Below, one piece after another: positions 55,516-62,869 of a DNA stretch of 64,000 bases (the first letter of the stretch is position 1; each line of letters begins with the position of its first letter). A model generated the notes under the pieces. That model did no database searches. It saw nothing but the letters and a program-made list of their open reading frames with translations, and was not told the origin of the DNA. The stretch is from Sutterella faecalis (GTDB lineage Bacteria; Pseudomonadota; Gammaproteobacteria; Burkholderiales; Burkholderiaceae_F): positions 2,108,001 to 2,172,000 of the forward strand of contig NZ_CP040882.1 of the NCBI RefSeq assembly GCF_006337085.1, written 5' to 3'. The position numbers and the translations under genes were made by a program.

Positions 55516-56670
55516 ATGCTCCGTGCTGCGAAATTCCGCATCTACCCAACTGCCGCTCAGGAAGCTTTTCTCTGGGCACAGTGGGGTGCTGTCCGCAAGT
55601 GCTGGAACATGGCGCTCTTCCTGAAGAAGCATTACTACCGTACGCGGGGCGTATCGCTAGACCTCATCCACGAGATCAAGCCACTCATCGCCAGAGCCAA
55701 GAAGTCGAAGAAGTACGCATGGCTTAGGGAATACGATTCGATGGCGCTTCAGGAATCGGTGCGGAATCTCAACAAGGGCTACCGCGCTTTCTTTGATGGA
55801 AGAGCAGGCTTTCCGCACTACAAGTCCCGCAGAGGGCCGCAGTCGAGCTATCACTGTACCAACGTCTCCGTCGGCCCCAACTACGTGCGCGTGCCGAAAA
55901 TGGAGCCGATCAAGGCTCGGATTCATCGGGAGGTCGTCGGCAAGGTGAAGAGCATCACGCTTGAAGCCGATGCCGCCGGCGACTACTACGCCGCCGTCCT
56001 CTGGGAAGATGGTCTTGCTGAAAAGGAACCTCTGAAGGAGATCTATGAGGATCAGGTCATCGGCATCGATGTCGGCATCAAGGATCTCCTCACGGAATCG
56101 AACGGACGCAAGGAACCGAACCCGAGGCATCTGAAGCACGCCCGCAAGGTGCTGCGCCGCAGATGCCGGCAGTTTTCAAGAACTCAGAAGGGCAGCCGCC
56201 GGCGCGAGAAGGCGCGCCGCAGGCTCGCACGCGCGCATAAGCGCGTGGCGAATGCCCGCACCGACAACCTTCACAAGGTCTCTTCGCGACTCGTGAACGA
56301 AAGCCAAGCGCTGGCTGCGGAGAGTTTAAGAATCATCAACATGCTGAAGAACCACCACCTGGCGGAGTCGATTGCTGATGCCGCCTGGGGCGAGCTCTTA
56401 CGAATGATTGCCTACAAAATGAAGCGGGAAGGAAAGTACTTCATACAGATCGATACTTTCTATCCCTCTTCAAAGACGTGCTCCTGCTGCGGCTTCAAGC
56501 TTGAGAAGCTTGATCTTGCTACGCGCGAATGGACGTGCCCGCACTGCGGCGCTCACCATGACCGCGACGGCAACGCTGCAGCCAACATCCGGGCTGAAGG
56601 CATCAGAATACTGAGGGCGGAGGGGCTACCCGTCCTGCGGAGAGAAATGTCCTCTCCAAATGCTCGCTGA
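55516..56670 (+). CDS. tnpB: TnpB RNA-guided nuclease of IS605 family
   Basis: Transposon-encoded nuclease, ancestor of Cas12, that uses an RNA made from the element's right end. The 384-residue protein keeps the RuvC triad: Asp185 in IGIDVGIKDLL, Glu269 in LAAESLRIINM, and Asp351 in HHDRDGNAAANI. The zinc finger is complete (C322-x2-C325 and C341-x2-C344). The N-terminal helix-turn-helix/OrfB domain begins KFRIYPTAAQEAFL. It appears catalytically complete. The end of the gene and the sequence after it probably encode its guide RNA. Confidence 0.93.
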   Translation: MLRAAKFRIYPTAAQEAFLWAQWGAVRKCWNMALFLKKHYYRTRGVSLDLIHEIKPLIARAKKSKKYAWLREYDSMALQESVRNLNKGYRAFFDGRAGFPHYKSRRGPQSSYHCTNVSVGPNYVRVPKMEPIKARIHREVVGKVKSITLEADAAGDYYAAVLWEDGLAEKEPLKEIYEDQVIGIDVGIKDLLTESNGRKEPNPRHLKHARKVLRRRCRQFSRTQKGSRRREKARRRLARAHKRVANARTDNLHKVSSRLVNESQALAAESLRIINMLKNHHLAESIADAAWGELLRMIAYKMKREGKYFIQIDTFYPSSKTCSCCGFKLEKLDLATREWTCPHCGAHHDRDGNAAANIRAEGIRILRAEGLPVLRREMSSPNAR

Positions 56671-56757
56671 GGTCGTGTAAATCCCGGAGACATCCGGGTT
56701 GTGACCGAAGAAGCGAGAAGCCTCGCCCAATTCGAAGAATTGGACGGGGAGTAGTCA
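56600..56757 (+). ncRNA. Candidate omega-RNA (reRNA) of the TnpB system
   Basis: From the last part of tnpB to the right tip the sequence can fold into stacked hairpins: GGTC...GACC enclosing CCCGG/CCGGG (56674-56714), then the right-end hairpin with CCAATTC/GAATTGG (near 56728-56745). This is the position and layout of TnpB guide RNAs, whose variable guide is read from the bases just past the right tip. Boundaries are approximate. Confidence 0.45.
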
Positions 56758-57741
56758 CCTTTCGCCGGGAAATTCCGCGCGGTCTGCTTCGTGAAGCGCG
56801 CCTGCGAGCGTGGCCTTCAGCCATTCCCGGGATCTTTCCCGGCTTTCCTTCGGCGTCATGCCCTCATGCCGCCGGAAAGCTCTTCCGAATGCGGAGGAGG
56901 ATTTGAAGCCGAGCGAGGCCGCAATGGCTTTTACGGGTTCATCCGTATCGCGCAGGCGCTGAACGGCCAGTCGAATGCGCCAGCGCACCAGGTATTCCAT
57001 GGGCGGCGTGCCGAGAATGCGGCGGAAGTGGTCCGCGAATCGCGGGCGCGACATGTGGGCGGCCTGGGCGAGCATGCTGAGGGTCCAGTCGCGGGCCGGG
57101 TCGTTGTGAATGCGCCAGAGCACCGGGACGAGCCTTGGGTCCTTCATTGCAAGGAAGAGGCCGGCTCGGCCGGCATCAGGGAGCCTCAGCGCAAAACGGA
57201 TGACGTCGAGCATGACGAGGTCGATCAGGCGGCTTGCGGCGTATTCGGATCCGGGCTCGCGCCCGAGGCGCTCGAAATGGATGATGCGCATCATTCTTCG
57301 AATCGAATCGCCGCCTTCGTTCCTGCGGATGACGAGGACCGGCGGGAGCGCCGAGAAAAAGAAGTGCGCCACCGCGTTGTCGGGGACCATCTTGCCGGCA
57401 AAAACGCGCACCGAGGTTCGGCTCGAGTCTCCGTAGAGTGCAAGGCCGTCGGAGAGCGTGAAGTCCACGTCCCGCGAGGCTTGCGGAGCGGCTTCGGCGC
57501 TCGTTGCGAGAATGTAGCTTTCGGGCGCAACAAGCGCGATGGCGTCGCCTTCGCAGAGTTCAATCCGCGCGTCGGCTTCAGCCGACGGGCTGACAAAGAA
57601 GACGCCCCGGTCGACGCACATGAGCTTGATGCCGGGAAAGGCGTCGTAGCGGAGCGCCAGACCCTGAGGCGCATTCATGCCGGTGGCGACATAGCAGCGC
57701 GGCGAAAGCGTTTCGAGAAATTTGGAAAGAAGATCCGGCAT
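56755..57741 (-). CDS. AraC family regulator with cupin-type sensor domain
   Basis: A 328-residue regulator. The N-terminal half (about 1-185) is the cupin_6-like domain seen in one AraC group: LALRYDAFPGIKLMCVDRG, the dip after DAIALVAPESYIL, and AVAHFFFSALPPVLVIR. The C-terminal half (about 215-315) has two helix-turn-helix units, WTLSMLAQAAHMSRPRFADHF and VKAIAASLGFKSSSAFGRAF. The start at 57741 is set by family alignment; the upstream frame runs into mutT. The stop codon lies exactly at the right tip of the insertion element, so the last residues may be affected by the insertion. Targets unknown; the nearby MFS gene is a candidate. Confidence 0.85.
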   Translation of the reverse strand: MPDLLSKFLETLSPRCYVATGMNAPQGLALRYDAFPGIKLMCVDRGVFFVSPSAEADARIELCEGDAIALVAPESYILATSAEAAPQASRDVDFTLSDGLALYGDSSRTSVRVFAGKMVPDNAVAHFFFSALPPVLVIRRNEGGDSIRRMMRIIHFERLGREPGSEYAASRLIDLVMLDVIRFALRLPDAGRAGLFLAMKDPRLVPVLWRIHNDPARDWTLSMLAQAAHMSRPRFADHFRRILGTPPMEYLVRWRIRLAVQRLRDTDEPVKAIAASLGFKSSSAFGRAFRRHEGMTPKESRERSREWLKATLAGALHEADRAEFPGER

Positions 57742-57871
57742 GGCGGTATGGAAGTCGTCGGGCTCGAAGACTTCGGCAGATTTCCTCAAGCAAAGTCGAC
57801 GCGGATAAGAGACAATGCATTTTGCGCGCGCGGAACAAATGATGCTTCCGCGCTCATCGTTGGAGAATATT

Positions 57872-58555
57872 GTGAGCGACAAGGTTGTTGATGTCGCCGT
57901 CGGCGTGCTGATTCGCGAAGACGGCAGAATGCTTCTCGGTTCCCGTCCTGAAGGCAAGCCCTATGCCGGCTACTGGGAATTCCCGGGCGGGAAGCTCGAA
58001 AAGAATGAAACGGTTCATCAGGCGCTTGCAAGAGAGCTTGAGGAAGAGCTCGGCATTGCGCTTGCGGACTCCACGCCCTGGTTCGTGAAGGAGCATGTTT
58101 ATCCGCATGCTCATGTGCGGCTCCATTTCCGCCGCTCCCACGACTTTGTGGGCACTCCCGTGCCGAAGGAAGGCCAGGAGTGCGGGTTCTACGCCGCCAA
58201 TGAACGTACGCCCGGCCTCATGCTCCCGGTCGATCAGGCGATCGTGAACCGCGTCGAGCTCCCTGAGGTTTTCGAAGAGTCTTCGGACCTTCTCACGCTT
58301 TCGCGCAACGCCCTTCAGGCAACGATCGTTCGCGACCGCAGCTACCGCTGGGTTGGCGCCCGCGCCGAAACGATGGACGATGTGCTGAAGGCCGTCGCCA
58401 TGGATTACGACTTCGTCATTGTTCCGCCGGAAGCCTTTGACGGGCTTCTCGTGAACGGCGAACCCCGCATTCCGACCTATGTCGACGGCGCGCCCGCTGC
58501 CGACCTCGCGTTCTGGCAGGCGAAGGGTGCGCACGGCGTTAAACCTGTGATGTAA
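57872..58555 (+). CDS. mutT: Nudix hydrolase (MutT-like) with partial ThiE-like C-terminus
   Basis: A 227-residue protein. The N-terminal 130 residues are a MutT-type Nudix domain that should hydrolyse 8-oxo-dGTP: the Nudix box GGKLEKNETVHQALARELEEELGI is complete (about residues 39-62), preceded by GYWEFPGG. In many betaproteobacteria this MutT is fused to a full thiamine phosphate synthase-like barrel. Here the remaining 90 residues (RWVGARAETMDDVLKAVAMDYD through KGAHGVKPV) match only the second half of such a barrel. GTG at 57872 is preceded by GGAG. An ATG 19 codons upstream is in frame but has no ribosome site. Confidence 0.85.
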   Translation: MSDKVVDVAVGVLIREDGRMLLGSRPEGKPYAGYWEFPGGKLEKNETVHQALARELEEELGIALADSTPWFVKEHVYPHAHVRLHFRRSHDFVGTPVPKEGQECGFYAANERTPGLMLPVDQAIVNRVELPEVFEESSDLLTLSRNALQATIVRDRSYRWVGARAETMDDVLKAVAMDYDFVIVPPEAFDGLLVNGEPRIPTYVDGAPAADLAFWQAKGAHGVKPVM

Positions 58556-58571
58556 AAGGAAAACTTCTTCC

Positions 58572-58829
58572 TTAACGGCGGCGCCGGCGGGCGCCGCTTT
58601 GTTTTCCGGCGTCGAGCCGGGCCTCAAGTTCATCAGCGCGCCGCGCAGCATCCTCGAATTCCTCCGGCGACATTCTGTCGGCGGATCCGGGTTCGCCCTG
58701 AATTCGATAGCCGTCATTGCCCCATTCTCCGAGGTCAATCATCTTGCAGCGTTCGCTGCAGAAGGGACGCCAGGGATTCTCGCGGGAATATTCCGTTATC
58801 TTGCCGCAGATCGGGCAGGGAACTTTCAT
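58572..58829 (-). CDS. yacG: DNA gyrase inhibitor YacG
   Basis: Small zinc-ribbon protein that inhibits gyrase by binding GyrB. The zinc ligands are CPIC (residues 5-8) and CSERC with the spacing of the family. EWGNDGYRIQGEP follows as in YacG. The C-terminal 25 residues are basic, ending RRRRR. AGGAAAA upstream supports the ATG at 58829; an upstream in-frame extension runs back to the zapD stop and is not conserved. It lies 28 bases after zapD and is probably co-transcribed. Confidence 0.92.
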   Translation of the reverse strand: MKVPCPICGKITEYSRENPWRPFCSERCKMIDLGEWGNDGYRIQGEPGSADRMSPEEFEDAARRADELEARLDAGKQSGARRRRR

Positions 58830-58857
58830 TTTGTTATTTTCCTGAGGCTTTCTGACT

Positions 58858-59682
58858 TTACTGGCAGAGGCCAAGCTGGAAGGGGATGGTTTCGTGCACT
58901 GCGTGGAGCTTGTGGCGCTCGTCAGGCAGCGAAAAGCGAATCCAGAGCATGTATTTGTTGGCGCTCACCTCGGGGATGAGCTTCGCTTCCTGCGGGAGCC
59001 AGACGCGCGCAAGGCTGTAGTTCTTTCCGGTAACGGAAAGCTGAAGCATGCCGTTGACGGCTTTTTCATTCGTGACCCGGGTGCTCGAGCGCATGAGCCG
59101 GAGAATGAGATTCACGGCGCGGATGGTAGGCACGAGCGACTCCGTGAGGGAGAGGAGCTCTTTCCGGCGTTCCTCGGGCGGGCGTGAGAGCCAGTAGTGA
59201 AGCTGAGGCATGTCGAATTCGCAGGTGCCGCCGGGGAGGTGCTGACGGGTGCGGATGAGCTGCAGCCATTCGTTGTCGCGGATGCTTTGACCCGAGCGTC
59301 CAACCACCTGAGATACCTCGCGAGAGACGCTGCTCACTTCCGAAAGAAGCTGAGCGAGATCCTCATCCGGAGATTCTTTTTCGCGGCACCTTGCCTCAAG
59401 CGCGCATTTCTGACGCAGAAGCTCCTGCACGAGGTCGTTCCTGAGGTCGCTTCTTGCTGCAACGTCGGCTAAATCAAAAATCGTGCCGATTGCGGCCTGA
59501 TGCGCAATGGCGCAATCCTGACTGCAGTACCAGTCAAAGCGCTTCGCGAGCGATTCGAACCGGAGAAAGAAGCGGTTCTTTTCGCTGCAGGGAAATTCGT
59601 AGAGAAGCAAGCCGGAGTTCTGCATTGGGCGGGGAGGAAATGCGTCGGTATAGGCGCGGCCAGGGAGAGAGGACGTCGTCAT
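58858..59682 (-). CDS. zapD: Cell division protein ZapD
   Basis: FtsZ-bundling protein (DUF1342/YacF family) that stabilises the Z-ring. The 274-residue protein contains LLYEFPCSEKNRFFLRFESL near the start, a helical region with the conserved LRNDLVQELLRQK segment, and a beta-rich C-terminus (KLIPEVSANKYMLWIRF). The order coaE-zapD-yacG is common in proteobacteria. Start at ATG 59682; a GTG one codon before is also possible. No clear ribosome site. Confidence 0.92.
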   Translation of the reverse strand: MTTSSLPGRAYTDAFPPRPMQNSGLLLYEFPCSEKNRFFLRFESLAKRFDWYCSQDCAIAHQAAIGTIFDLADVAARSDLRNDLVQELLRQKCALEARCREKESPDEDLAQLLSEVSSVSREVSQVVGRSGQSIRDNEWLQLIRTRQHLPGGTCEFDMPQLHYWLSRPPEERRKELLSLTESLVPTIRAVNLILRLMRSSTRVTNEKAVNGMLQLSVTGKNYSLARVWLPQEAKLIPEVSANKYMLWIRFSLPDERHKLHAVHETIPFQLGLCQ

Positions 59683-59762
59683 CACATCTTAACGGAGCGG
59701 CAATCGCGAGTGAAGTGCCGGCAAAAGATGGCAAAGATTCTTGCTTTGCTTTCTCTATGGAG

Positions 59763-60374
59763 CTATGAGGCGCAAATCTGAGGAAGAACCGCTTCTGCCC
59801 AGGAGCGCACACGTCTTTCGAAGCATTCTTTCGTAGAGTCATTCATGATGATGTCGTCAGCAGCGAGAATCCGTTCACGGCGCGTCGCTTGGGCGGCAAG
59901 AAGGCGCTTCGCGGCTTCGGGAGAGAGTCCCGAACGGGTCCCGAGCCTTTCAATCTGAAGGGCTTCCGGCGCATCGATTACAAGAATGCGGTCTGCGCGC
60001 TCCCATGCGGCAGGGCTTTCAATCAGGAGCGGGCAGTCGTAAATGACGACCGGGGCGTCCTTATGCACTTCGTAAAGAAGATGGTCGACCCTGAGGGCAA
60101 GCTTCGCGTGCACGATGGCTTCGAGCTTTTTTCTTGCATCCTTGTCGCGAAAGACGAGCTCGCGCATCTTCTGGCGGTCAAGCGCGCCGTCAGACGCTGC
60201 CATATCGCTTCCGAACACCCGGATGATTTCGGGCATGGCTTCGCCGCCCGAAGCGGTAAGCGCGCGGGAGATCTGATCAGCATCCACGACGGGGCAGCCC
60301 ATTGCGGCCAAAATCGCCGCGGCGGTGCTTTTCCCCGACCCGGCACCTCCGGTAAGCCCCAGAATCCAGCCCAT
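59763..60374 (-). CDS. coaE: Dephospho-CoA kinase
   Basis: Last enzyme of coenzyme A synthesis. It begins GWILGLTGGAGSGKSTAAAI with the Walker A loop. PVVDADQISRAL near residue 32, VIYDCPLLIESPAAWERADRILVID near 112 and TRRERILAADDIIMN near 165 are CoaE features. The length of 203 residues is normal. GGGAG just before the ATG at 60374 decides the start; the longer frame to 60644 passes through repeats with no coding character. Confidence 0.95.
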   Translation of the reverse strand: MGWILGLTGGAGSGKSTAAAILAAMGCPVVDADQISRALTASGGEAMPEIIRVFGSDMAASDGALDRQKMRELVFRDKDARKKLEAIVHAKLALRVDHLLYEVHKDAPVVIYDCPLLIESPAAWERADRILVIDAPEALQIERLGTRSGLSPEAAKRLLAAQATRRERILAADDIIMNDSTKECFERRVRSWAEAVLPQICAS

Positions 60375-60457
60375 GAACACTCCCTGATGCAGAAAAGAGT
60401 AAAGGCGCTTGTTTGTCGTCCTCTCTGCGACTTTTGGTTTTCGGCACGTTTCTTTCC

Positions 60458-60536
60458 GGATGTACACCAAAAATCCGACCTGAATTCGCTTTTTCGTCGA
60501 ATCGCGTTTCGATGGTGTACTTCTTGGTGTACATCC
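60458..60536. repeat. GTGTAC repeats, integrase-arm-like
   Basis: GGATGTACACCAA (60458-60470) and TTGGTGTACATCC (60524-60536) are a perfect 13-bp inverted pair. A further TGGTGTAC at 60513-60520 stands 12 bases before the copy at 60525 in direct orientation. Such paired words are similar to arm-binding sites of P4-type integrases; a tRNA gene is 145 bases away. No integrase is present. Confidence 0.5.
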
Positions 60537-60644
60537 GTCAACCGCTCTAGACAAGTTTTGAGAGGAACAGACGATCCGCAATACGCCGCTTAATTGATTG
60601 AAATCCGCAGTGCGGCAATGGTTTCGTGGAGTTAGATATAACAA

Positions 60645-60670
60645 AAAAGGCCGTCTTACGACGGCCTTTT
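60645..60670 (-). terminator. Terminator of the tRNA-Pro transcript
   Basis: A perfect 11-bp stem AAAAGGCCGTC/GACGGCCTTTT with a TTAC loop. On the - strand it is followed by six T, ten bases beyond the tRNA 3' end. Confidence 0.85.
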
Positions 60671-60679
60671 CAAGAAACC

Positions 60680-60756
<77 letters not shown>

Positions 60757-60777
60757 AGATCTTCATCGTTTGAACGC

Positions 60778-61776
60778 TTATCGATCACGTCTAACAGTGA
60801 AGGACAGCAATTCTAGCAGACTTGAATTAAAAATGGAAGGGGGAATTTGAGAAAGTGCCTTGCGGCCTCTTTCGAGTTCCTGTTCCGCTCGCGTCTTGCA
60901 ACGATCAAGAGCGCCGGATCTTATCACAATGGAAGAGATTTTGTCAAAGTCTCCGTCGCCTTTGCGGACAGCCTCGTCGATCAGCGCCTGTTCCTCCGGC
61001 GTGGCAGCCGCCCGGGCATAGATGAGCGGAAGCGTCATCTTGCCTTCCCGCAGGTCGGCGCCGAGGTTTTTGCCGATGTCCTTGGCAACGCCGGTGTAGT
61101 CGAGGATGTCGTCGGCGATCTGGAAGGCGTTCCCGAGCGCGAGTGCGTATTCGGCGACGGCTTCCTCCGCTTCGGGCGAGCATTCGGCGATGGCGGCCGC
61201 CATGCGGGCGCCGGCTTCAAAGAGGCATGCGGTTTTGCGCTCAATCACCTTGAAGTAGCGCGTCTCGTCAACCGACGGATCGTGCGCATTCACCATCTGG
61301 ATGACTTCGCCTTCAGCGAGGCGGTTCGCGGCATTGGAGAGCGCTTCCATGACGCGCAGATTCCCGGCGCGCACCATCATCTGGAAGGAGCGCGTGTAGA
61401 GGAAGTCGCCCACAAGCACCGCCGCGCCGTTGCCCCAGCGGGCATTGGCCGTCGGACGGCCGCGGCGCATGGCGCTTTCGTCCACAACATCGTCGTGCAT
61501 GAGCGTTGCGGTGTGCAGAAGCTCAATCGTGGCGCCGAGATAGCAGCAGAGATCGCCCTTGTAGCCGAGCGCGCGGCAGATGAGGATCAGGAGCGCCGGG
61601 CGCATGCGCTTGCCGCCTGCACTCGTGATGTAATCGCTGATTTCATGCATGCGGCTCACGTCGCTCGCGAGTTCGTTGCGGATCACGTCGTCGACCGCTT
61701 TCATGTCGAGCGCAATGGGGGCGAGAAGCCGGCGCACGAGCGCCTTCGGGTCTTCGGCAGGAGAGGTTTGAGTCAT
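60778..61776 (-). CDS. ispB: Octaprenyl (polyprenyl) diphosphate synthase
   Basis: Makes the side chain of ubiquinone from farnesyl diphosphate and isopentenyl diphosphate. The first aspartate-rich motif is in TLMHDDVVDESAMRRGRP (about residues 90-105) and the second in FQIADDILDYTG (about 217-228). GGKRMRPALLIL and the conserved Lys/Gln positions are present. The 332-residue ATG start at 61776 begins MTQTSPAEDPK; the longer frame upstream is the rplU leader read backwards. Divergent ispB/rplU is the usual proteobacterial layout. Chain length is inferred from orthology only. Confidence 0.94.
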   Translation of the reverse strand: MTQTSPAEDPKALVRRLLAPIALDMKAVDDVIRNELASDVSRMHEISDYITSAGGKRMRPALLILICRALGYKGDLCCYLGATIELLHTATLMHDDVVDESAMRRGRPTANARWGNGAAVLVGDFLYTRSFQMMVRAGNLRVMEALSNAANRLAEGEVIQMVNAHDPSVDETRYFKVIERKTACLFEAGARMAAAIAECSPEAEEAVAEYALALGNAFQIADDILDYTGVAKDIGKNLGADLREGKMTLPLIYARAAATPEEQALIDEAVRKGDGDFDKISSIVIRSGALDRCKTRAEQELERGRKALSQIPPSIFNSSLLELLSFTVRRDR

Positions 61777-61919
61777 AGTGCTTGGTTGCTGCCTGTTTTC
61801 AGGTATCCGGCGAACATCGGATGATTGCGCCGGAAAGAGAGATTCAAAGTATAACCAAGGGCATTGCGCCCGCCCTCCGCGTGATCTCGGATAGATGTGC
61901 GGAAAAATGGGAATATCGC

Positions 61920-61949
61920 TTGACGCACCATTGATTCGAGTGAAATAAT
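61920..61949 (+). promoter_or_regulatory. Sigma-70-type promoter for rplU-rpmA
   Basis: TTGACG (61920-61925) with AATAAT (61944-61949), spacing 18 bases, directed at rplU. It predicts a leader of roughly 130 bases. Confidence 0.6.
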
Positions 61950-62044
61950 GCGCCTCTTTCCACGCAATGGACGCGCCCAGAGTGTGTCTGCCGGGGATTC
62001 CCTCCGGCCGCACAGGCACGTCGAGTACAAAAAGGCTTCGCATA

Positions 62045-62062
62045 AACCTGGATTTTCAGGTT
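62045..62062 (+). other. Hairpin in the rplU leader
   Basis: AACCTG (62045-62050) and CAGGTT (62057-62062) form a 6-bp stem with a 6-base loop, 26 bases upstream of the rplU start codon. It is a candidate ribosomal-protein leader element. Confidence 0.4.
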
Positions 62063-62088
62063 GAAGCGGGGCGGCGAGGTTTATATTC

Positions 62089-62400
62089 ATGTACGCGATC
62101 ATCAAGACCGGCGGTAAGCAGTACCGCGTCAGCGTCGGCGATTCCGTTCAGGTCGAGCTTCTCGGCCAGGACGCCGGCTCCCAGGTTACCTTCACCGAAG
62201 TTCTCGCTGTTTCCGGCGAGGACGGCCTCAAGGTTGGCAAGCCCGTTGTTGAGGGCGCCACTGTTACGGGCACCATCACCAAGCTCGGCCGTACCGACAA
62301 GGTTCGCATCTTCAAGTTCCGCCGTCGTAAGCACTCCATGAAGTCGGGCGGTCATCGCCAGCACTTCGCTGAAGTTCGCATCGACGCGATCAATGCTTGA
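62089..62400 (+). CDS. rplU: Ribosomal protein L21
   Basis: 50S subunit protein that binds 23S rRNA. The 103-residue protein starts MYAIIKTGGKQYRVSVGD and contains VRIFKFRRRKHSMKSGGHRQ, the L21 signature. rpmA follows after 34 bases. Confidence 0.99.
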   Translation: MYAIIKTGGKQYRVSVGDSVQVELLGQDAGSQVTFTEVLAVSGEDGLKVGKPVVEGATVTGTITKLGRTDKVRIFKFRRRKHSMKSGGHRQHFAEVRIDAINA

Positions 62401-62434
62401 TTGGTTCTTAATTCCTCTCTTTGAGTAAAAGAAA

Positions 62435-62698
62435 ATGGCACATAAGAAAGGCGGCGGCTCTACCCGCAACGGTCGTGATTCCAAGGCGAAGCGCCTTGGC
62501 GTGAAGGTTTTCGGCAATGCGGCCATCAACGCCGGCGGCATCATCGTCCGTCAGCGCGGCACGCAGTTCCATGCTGGCGACAACGTCGGCACGGGCAAGG
62601 ACTACACCCTCTACGCGCTTGTCGACGGCGTCGTCAAGTTCGAAGTGAAGGGTGCGTTCCATCGCCACTACGTTCACGTCGAACCGACGGCCCTCTGA
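62435..62698 (+). CDS. rpmA: Ribosomal protein L27
   Basis: 50S protein whose N-terminal tail reaches the peptidyl-transferase centre. The 87-residue protein begins MAHKKGGGSTRNGRDSKAKR, without the N-terminal extension cleaved in some Firmicutes, and contains GNAAINAGGIIVRQRGTQFH. A terminator after it separates it from obg. Confidence 0.99.
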   Translation: MAHKKGGGSTRNGRDSKAKRLGVKVFGNAAINAGGIIVRQRGTQFHAGDNVGTGKDYTLYALVDGVVKFEVKGAFHRHYVHVEPTAL

Positions 62699-62780
62699 TC
62701 TCCTCTACATTTGAGATCAGCCGGCCGGACGAAAGCGGACTTCTGCTCCTTCTGAAGCGGAGGTCCGTTCCGGATCGAAA

Positions 62781-62814
62781 AAAAGCCCAGTGCGGATCTC
62801 CCGGCTGGGCTTTT
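62781..62814 (+). terminator. Terminator between rpmA and obg
   Basis: A perfect 10-bp stem AAAAGCCCAG (62781-62790) with CTGGGCTTTT (62805-62814). obg must therefore have its own promoter or be reached by read-through. Confidence 0.85.
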
Positions 62815-62869
62815 GCGTTATAAGCACTCTCATCTTTTTTATTCCCCGACATTTTTATCGAGGCCTATT

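Larger units (their letters stand above)
54999..56757. mobile_element. IS200/IS605 family insertion sequence (minimum extent)
   Basis: Divergent tnpA (- strand) and tnpB (+ strand) flanked by subterminal hairpins instead of terminal inverted repeats. The left hairpin is CCTCGCCCC/GGGGCGGGG (54999-55020). The right end has CCAATTC/GAATTGG within a CTCGCCC...CGGGGAG frame, and ends near TAGTCAC (56752-56757), a tip typical of the family. Both ends share the CTCGCCC/CGGGGAG pieces. The element probably extends further left into the AT-rich stretch. Both proteins look intact, so it may be mobile. Confidence 0.8.
60375..60679. other. Noncoding region between coaE and tRNA-Pro
   Basis: This 305-base region has no credible ORF. 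It contains three copies of a GGTGTAC-type word (see 60458-60536) and the tRNA terminator. There is no pilin-secretion gene cluster next to coaE, which is what this spot often holds in relatives. Confidence 0.5.
61777..62088. other. ispB-rplU divergent region
   Basis: A 312-base divergent intergenic region carrying the rplU promoter (61920-61949) and a leader of about 130 bases. The leader contains GCCGG/CCGGC and AACCTG/CAGGTT hairpins. No ORF of note. Confidence 0.6.

Noticed and set aside
60458..60536. Short CRISPR-like repeats
   Set aside because: Only three copies of a 7-8-base word in mixed orientation, with no regular spacers and no cas genes.
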